Shown piece by piece: positions 58,279 through 64,000 of a DNA stretch of 64,000 nt (position 1 is its first letter; each line of letters starts with the position of its first letter). Below the pieces are notes generated by a model, which did not search any database, was not told the origin of the DNA, and worked only from the letters and a program-made list of their open reading frames with translations. The position numbers and the translations under genes were made by a program. The stretch spans positions 2,379,426-2,443,425 of the forward strand of contig JAAOMT010000128.1 in NCBI GenBank assembly GCA_016748015.1. The letters are read 5' to 3'. This DNA comes from Geosiphon pyriformis (lineage: Eukaryota > Glomeromycota > Glomeromycetes > Archaeosporales > Geosiphonaceae).

Positions 58279-60335
58279 TTATCTTTGGATAAGTTTTCTT
58301 TTGTTGTATTAACTTAGCATAATCTGATCTGGTTTAAATAGCTAATTATATATAGAAAACACATAAGCTATATTTAGTACCAGAATACTTAGTTTGTTTC
58401 TAATTTCTAAATAGTGGTTGGGCTTTGCTTGTTAAATCTAATAAAAAAAATAATAATAATTTACAGTCAAAATTTTCTGTAAAAAAAGTAACTTTTATTG
58501 CAAAATAATTAATATTATTAAAAAACTTACAGTTAAAAACTTTTGTAAAAAAATTAACTTTTATTATAAAATAATTACATAAAAATTATTAACATAAAAT
58601 TGGTTATTTTATTATAAGTTTAACAGCATAAACAATTTAAAGTATAAAAATATTTTAAAAATAAATAAATTGTTAAAAGTTTAAAAATTTCTATTAACAA
58701 TAGAATTAAAAATAGAATTAATATTTACAATATTAAAATAAATAACTAAAATTTTTAGTAAATTAATTAGTTTTTATTTTAATATTTAATAAAATTAAAT
58801 TGGTTTATATTAAAATAGTGTTTTAGTTTTTGTATAAATTTATTGATTTAAAATTGGTTATTAAAAAAATATAAAATTTTTTTCTATTAAGTTCATATTT
58901 ATTAGATTAAGTTTGTTAAATTATTTTTTTTACTATTATTAAAATTGCAAAATCTTTTATAGTATCTAAATTCGCTTTTTTATTTATTACTATAATTTTT
59001 TAATAATATTTTTTTAAGTGTTTTAATATAATTAAAAATGTTTAATATTAGCTTAAAATTTGTTAGTTTATGATAATATATTATTGTATATTTCAAGTTT
59101 TTTGAATTTAGTTGGTTTTAATAATAAAAATTTTTTTTACTAAATAAAAAAATATAATTGTCTTTAATAATGTATTTAAAACCAAATTAATTAGTTTTTT
59201 TGGTTATACAGTTTGTAAAATTAGTAATTAAACTTGTTTTATTTTTTTGGTTTTCTGATAATTACCAATAAAAATTTGTTATTGTTATTTTTGAGTTCAA
59301 AAAAACATCTAAAAATACTGTTATTAAGATTAATATTTTGTAAAAAAGTTATATTTAATAAAAAACTTTAAAGTATTAACATTGTTATAAGTGTTAAAGT
59401 TTTGAATACTTGGTTTTTGGTTGTAAAGCTGTTTGCTAGTTTACAAGGTTTTTTTTAAGTTTTTTGTTATATTTAAGATTCTGGTGTATTAATTTGCTAA
59501 TTTAATATTTTATGCCAAAACTGCTGTTCTTTTATTGTTGTAAATATTTTTCAATATAATGTATTATTTTAAGTTAGATTTTCTTAAATATAAATTGTAA
59601 AATCTGTTTAGTACAATAAAATCTGTTGCTAAAAAAATCGGTTTTTTGGTAAATTCAGTTACATTTCTTATAACTGTTCAAATGAATCCATTATTTAAAA
59701 AAAATTTGACTGAAAAAAATGGTTTAATAACAACCAAAAATTGCTGTTATTTTTTAAAAATACTTTTAAAATGTGTTGTTTAGATATCTTTATTATTAAG
59801 ACAACCTTTTATTTATTTATAATAACAAAAATAATAGTTTTTTTAAGTTATTAAATCATTTGTGTTAATAAATAATTATTAATTTATCGTATTTAATTAA
59901 TTATTATTAATGATTAAATAATGTCAAATTCTTGTAATTTTATGTTATATAGTATTATCACATTAATATTATATTTAAGATATTGGTTTATCTATAATAC
60001 ATTGAAAATAAAACATTGAGATTTTTTTATAAAATTGGTTTTTGGTCGCTAATCATCTTTTTAAACCACCTTTCAATTTCGAAGATTAAAAATACTGCAC
60101 ATAATGTACTACCCGATAGCATTCTTGCCAAAAGACCCCTTTCTTTTGTAACCTCCTATTTCTCGTTGTACCATTTTCGTGGGAAAATATGTTAAATGAA
60201 TTAAAAATTACCTTGACAAGTTAAAAAAATTCCTACCCGTCTTATTACTTGACGTTTTCTTTTAAAACTAACCGGTTTCATCAATCTTTTACCTCTAACC
60301 GTGTATTTTGCTTAAGGCAACGAATTTAAAAAATA
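58279..60335. other. AT-saturated spacer with a fossil type-B LTR
   Basis: No gene is visible up to the start codon at 60336. Between about 58470 and 58660 the order of words (AACTTTTATTGCAAAATAA, then ACATAAAAATTATTAACAT, AAATTGGTTATTTTATTATAAG, TTTAACAGCATAAACAATT) follows the distal part of the type-B LTR (TTTCACAGCAAAGTAAC .. ACTACATAAAGTAACTGGC .. AATTGGCCATTCCACTTATAAG). Nearly every G and C has become A or T. From about 60050 the composition returns towards that of the host genes, and the last 280 bases probably hold the promoter of the next gene. Confidence 0.55.
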
Positions 60336-61177
60336 ATGAAAAGAACATCTTGGTTCAATTCCAAAGCAACTGAAAAGATGACCAGTGAAAAGATTCTGAC
60401 TAATGCAAATGTTACTGCTCCTCTCAGCACAACCTTCACAGGTTTCTCTCAATACTGGAGCAAGGAAAAAAAGGCGAAAACCACCGCCGAACATCATAAA
60501 AACTTAGCACTTTCCATCAAAGATATAATTTTGGGGGCTGAATACGTCTCGCATTCCAAACAACAACATAAACGTGCTTTGAAAGCTCTACAGAAACCCT
60601 CAATGGCACAAAGTATTTTAAATGTTTTGAAAGCAATGCCCCAGCCAGAACTTCCAAAAGTAGAGGTGGTAACTCATTTGTCAACCTCGGCTGCCCAAGC
60701 AGGATCGATCGATTTGAATGATAAAAAATCTGAGCCGCTCAAAGATAAATTGCAAACAATAGTTGAAAAAGAAATTGTTAAAGTCATTAAACCTTCTGCT
60801 CATGAAATATCTGCTTATACGTATTGGTGGGGTTACGAAATATATGTGCCTCAAGAATGTATGGGAAGATTGGATCAGGCTCAAAGTGTTGGCACTTCTT
60901 TTCTTGGTTTTCTGCAAGTAGTAGCCGGGAATGTGGGCTCCTTACATCCTTACTTTGGATTTATTTCTGCGTGGGTTGGTTTACAATTTACGTTAATCAA
61001 ATCACAGAACGCAGGGAAAGGAGTGGTTCTTGCCGCAACTTGGTATGTTTGGAAAAAGGTTTTAAATTCCTTCTTAATAATCTAATACACACTCTTTATG
61101 ATCTCAGGGTTTTGCCAGTTGCCTTAATACCTAGAGCATGGTATGTTAATCACGGTCAAATATCTGAAATTTTGTAA
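60336..61177 (+). CDS. Conserved fungal protein of unknown function, two exons
   Basis: join(60336..61042, 61108..61177), 258 residues; the 65-bp intron has GTATGT and CTCAG ends and keeps the frame (..AATW / VLPVALIPRAW..). The N-terminal 150 residues are charged and look helical (WFNSKATEKMTSEKI, LKALQKPSMAQSILNVLKAM). The C-terminal 110 residues start YTYWWGYEIYVPQECMGRLD and contain two hydrophobic stretches (SFLGFLQVVAG; FISAWVGLQFTLI) and the end WVLPVALIPRAWYVNHG. I recall similar WWGYEIY../GKGVV.AATW proteins annotated only as hypothetical in other fungi. Codon use and composition resemble the other host genes. Function cannot be given; membrane association is possible. Confidence 0.8.
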
Positions 61178-61745
61178 TACTTGCTCTGTAAAATTTGACA
61201 CTAATAAGAACATGCTTCCCTCTCAGGGATGTTTCCACTTGAATAATCAAAGTATCTGCCCACCCTATTTTTCAACGTTATTATTTGTCGAACCCAAACA
61301 GCCTCCATTATGATTTGACATTTGATGCTTATAATTTCTTCAATGAACTTTATGTATATTACTTAATAATACAAATTTGTAATTTTAATCTTGATTAATA
61401 TTAATGCTTTGTTATCACGCTTTTCTCAACCCCATGTTTCTTCATACAGATTAATTAACAAAAACCGTAATAAATGATATTATGGTTTTGAACAAAATCA
61501 AGTTACCTGTATCTTTATTCAATAGTCGAGCAAATGAACATATTTATTGTACTCTGCCATTAGGGATTTAATTTTTTGACGGAGAAAATAATAAAATTAT
61601 GAATAGTATTTTGGGCTTAGACTAAGCGAAAGCAGTAGATTACAATAGATCTATATGGAAATCACTTTGGTCTAGAAGTGAAAATACTAAAAAATTTCTA
61701 AATCCTAGACTTGAGGTTTTTCACTGTTAACCATTTCGAAGAGGT
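61178..61745. other. Intergenic region between the convergent unknown gene and RPL26
   Basis: The two genes converge here, so this is shared 3' flank. I see no open frame, repeat or RNA gene; it is AT-rich but of mixed sequence, unlike the saturated spacers. Confidence 0.5.
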
Positions 61746-62462
61746 TTAATTAGACTAAGAATACCAAAAGCAAGAGTTTCTAAATCAAATTGGCATTCTT
61801 ACCTCTTCCATGGCGTCGGGAGAATTAGTAGCCTCCTTCCCTTTTTCTTTTCGGTTAGAGCGGTTCTTTCGTTCTAACAGAGCTTTGCGATCTTTGTCAA
61901 TCTTCAATTTAGTGACGACGACTTTAGATGGATGAATGCCAATTGGGACATTTGTCCCATTAACCTTCTCTTTATTGATGCGTTCGATGTGAATTACCCA
62001 ACGTTTGCGATACACTTGGGAAACTTTGCCTTCCCGACCTTTGTTGCTCCCACGAACAATTCGAACTTCATCATCTTTTCGAATCGGGACTGATCGGGTC
62101 TTAAGAGATTGAAAAGAATTTAGTTCAAAGAAAATGGCAAGGGGTGTTGTAAATCTAATTTTAGTTTTCCTTATAAAAACGAGGTATATAATGTAACTCA
62201 CATTATACTTTTCCCGAAGATCCTTAGCTAATGCCGCACTCATAATTTTTCTACGGACAGAAGAAGGTGCGCTAAAGTGTGCCTTCCTGCTCTTACGTCT
62301 TGAAGAGCTCACGTCTAAATACCCACCACCAACATAGAAGTTTATTAGTCTTCCATTGAAAGAGAATAAATGAAATAGCAGGGACATCCATCCTTAATAT
62401 CTCTTTATCCATTAAAGGTTTTCAGGTGGGCCCAACTTCTGACCTTTAGAAAATTTTGCCAT
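61746..62462 (-). CDS. RPL26: 60S ribosomal protein L26 (uL24)
   Basis: complement(join(61746..61754, 61803..62099, 62202..62314, 62444..62462)), 145 residues. The 19-base first exon encodes MAKFSK and continues across a 129-bp intron into [21 protein letters not shown] 102-bp intron follows EKYN; the next exon reads [20 protein letters not shown] with [20 protein letters not shown] (the KOW region) and [20 protein letters not shown]. The C-terminus is AMEESN after a 48-bp intron. Length and order match eukaryotic L26, which binds 25S/5.8S rRNA near the exit tunnel. An early intron a few codons after the ATG is common in fungal ribosomal protein genes. Exon 1 (donor GTCAGA) and the three-codon last exon are less certain than the middle two. 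Confidence 0.93.
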
Positions 62463-63058
62463 ATCTTTCACCAGGAGTTATATAAAAGTAAATCAAGCAG
62501 GGACGCTTCAAAAATTTGTACATTTCGTGACTTTAGTGACACAATTTGAATATCAATCAATCAATGTGTAACCTTGATCAGAAGTTGTGCCAAATTTATT
62601 ATTACCGTCCGAGAAGCTAACAACCCTAAAATGCAGCCTAAATCTTAAACAAGCACCCATTAGATTTGGCAGCTCATCAATAAATTTGATAGAACATTTT
62701 ATCATATCTAACAGAAAAACTGATGGGTTTTAGAGAAGCGCTAGTTTTGTAATAAGTGATGGGGCCCTCCCCCCCCCTCCCTCCAATATATTGGAGGTGA
62801 TAGGGCCTGATCACATTGACCCACCCATCTCCACATTAAGTTTTCAATCAAGACATGATAACATCAATCCCCAAAATGATTACATTAGACCATGACATAG
62901 ATCCCAAGGAGGGGCTACAGGAAGAGTCTTTGCACTTTACTGACTTTAGCATTTGAACCTAAAAACTGCCAACCACCCTTTCCCCCATATCTATCAAAAA
63001 TACTTGAATTAAGATACAGGAAAAGTAAACTTGTCTGATATTGTGAAATATGGATGGG
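62463..63058. other. Intergenic region between RPL26 and the SKI3-like gene
   Basis: It contains the RPL26 promoter, since RPL26 reads leftward from 62462, and the 3' flank of the SKI3-like gene. The only structure I see is a GC-rich imperfect inverted repeat at 62756-62814. No tRNA or other RNA gene recognised. Confidence 0.5.
62756..62814. repeat. GC-rich inverted repeat
   Basis: GTGAT..GGCCCT at the left pairs with AGGGCC..ATCAC at the right. In the middle lies an 18-base perfect palindrome, CCTCCAATATATTGGAGG, next to a C-run. It stands out against AT-rich surroundings and could be a small foldback element or a hairpin. Confidence 0.5.
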
Positions 63059-64000
63059 TTAGATTGAATTATCAGAGTGGAATGCAATTTTATTCTGACG
63101 GGTACAAAGTCCAATCCCAAGCAGGGACCACCCCAATAAATTCCATGGTGCCAGGACCAGAGCGCGCTGTGTCAAAAAAACTGGATCGTCCGTGGGAATC
63201 TCCCCCGTAACTTTTCCTGGCTCCTCTACTTCATTTTCAGCCGAGTTTGCAATTAAAGCAGTTGCAAAGTTACAATATAGCTTGAATTTTTGGATTGTTG
63301 TAATACTAAGAGCGGCCAAAGAAGATGGATTGGAAACGAGAACAAGTGTAGATTTTGCCGAGGAAACTGCGGGTTTAAAAGAGCCAATGCTAATGAGGTG
63401 GTCTGTTAGGTTTAACCAATGCACTAGGTCCGTGGGTTTGACCTGTACTGATCTTATCAGCGATAATGTTGCTTGTTTCTCCGATCCCTTTAAAGTATAA
63501 TTTTGCCAAAGCATTAGTGATTTGATTTAAATATTAGAGTTTGAGTGTAAAAGATCAAGAATGTTAAAAGGAAAATTAATGTTACCTGCAAAAGAAAATA
63601 ACGAGATAACAGGAAACTTATTTCATTCTTTTGATCAATTTCATCTGTTTAAAATCAAGAGTATGCTATGAATAAGTCACCCGTTGAGAAACTAAAGAGA
63701 CAGCAAACTTACATGTGACGTGCAAAGGCAATTTTGTGATCTCCTGCAATGCTGCATTGGCTAGGGTATTGTCTTCTTGAATTAATCCCATAGCGCATAG
63801 GCCCAAGATAGCGGGGAGATGACTGGGGTTGTTGGATATGCTAAATGCAATATAAAGGATGAATGGAAAAACTCTTCAAACCATTTGTAAAATATTTTGT
63901 AATAAAATCTTACCATCGAAATAGCTCTTCTTTGGCTAGATTCCTATGCTCTTCTCCTCTCAATGCCCAGAGAACTTGGGATAAGAGCACCACAACATCT
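63059..64000 (-). CDS. SKI3: SKI3-like TPR protein, C-terminal part, 5' end outside the window
   Basis: complement(join(63059..63487, 63586..63644, 63713..63840, 63914..64000+)). Reading: VLLSQVLWALRGEEHRNLAK, then NNPSHLPAILGLCAMGLIQE and DNTLANAALQEITKLPLHVT. Next YEIDQKNEISFLLSRYFLLQ and GSEKQATLSLIRSVQVKPTD, and finally the end with FLTQRALVLAPWNLLGWSLL. The pattern of helix pairs (L-x-x-Y-F-L-L-x-G-x..A..L-x-x-x-V-x-x-x-P) is the C-terminus of Ski3/TTC37, the TPR scaffold of the Ski complex that feeds mRNA to the cytoplasmic exosome. Three introns of 68-98 bp with GTAAG/GTAAC donors. The family call rests on pattern, not on a search; another large TPR protein is possible. Confidence 0.55.

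Noticed and set aside
60312-60917. - strand frames opposite the conserved gene
   Set aside because: Antisense to a spliced, conserved-looking + strand gene, with no independent support.

Overview
The window looks like a fungal nuclear chromosome. Host genes have many short GT-AG introns (about 45-130 bp), intergenic DNA is extremely AT-rich, and the middle is filled with Ty3/gypsy-type LTR retrotransposons. The gag sequences (for example the block beginning MTTYIAKIPEF, followed by a QEWLDQ..DANGW..ARML core) resemble gag proteins I associate with arbuscular mycorrhizal fungi (Glomeromycotina). I infer that lineage but cannot prove it from the sequence.

Layout. 1-4893: DNA polymerase delta catalytic subunit (POL3), 5'-partial, + strand, interrupted by about two dozen introns. 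4894-6701: nearly pure A/T spacer. 6702-58278: about 51.6 kb of nested LTR retrotransposons. 58279-60335: AT-rich spacer with a decayed LTR relic. 60336-61177: conserved fungal protein of unknown function, two exons. 61746-62462: ribosomal protein L26 (RPL26), four exons, - strand. 63059-64000: 3' part of a TPR gene resembling SKI3, - strand.

Retrotransposon block. I name the elements for this report. A1 (5' LTR 6702-7631) is split inside its RNase H region at 13774/46369 by a second element, A-II. A-II's own 5' LTR is broken by a reverse-strand element, A-III (14288-24931), and its 3' LTR by another LTR (LTR2), which in turn holds the best-preserved element, C (36920-46112). Element B (24932-34803) joins A-III to the remnant of A-II. 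Solo LTRs of three types sit inside A1 and A-III. To the right, A6 (48368-53826) shares an LTR with A1, and A-IV (53827-58278) is a pol-less derivative that keeps gag and a 3' ORF.

Element architecture where complete: LTR - PBS (TGGTGCTC) - gag with a zinc knuckle - aspartic protease - cysteine-rich region - dUTPase-like domain - RT/RNase H - stop - integrase - an extra ORF3 - LTR. The cysteine-rich region, the dUTPase and ORF3 recur in diverged families, so they look like ancestral functional parts. Element C has lost the cysteine-rich and dUTPase segment by an internal deletion. No element is intact. The breaking stop codons and lost catalytic residues are almost all explained by C->T or G->A transitions. 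Paired 4-bp target duplications show the same change. This points to cytosine-methylation decay or a RIP-like process that also made the surrounding DNA so AT-rich. A 20-N assembly gap inside the 5' LTR of C is flanked by an identical 356-bp duplication and is probably an artefact.
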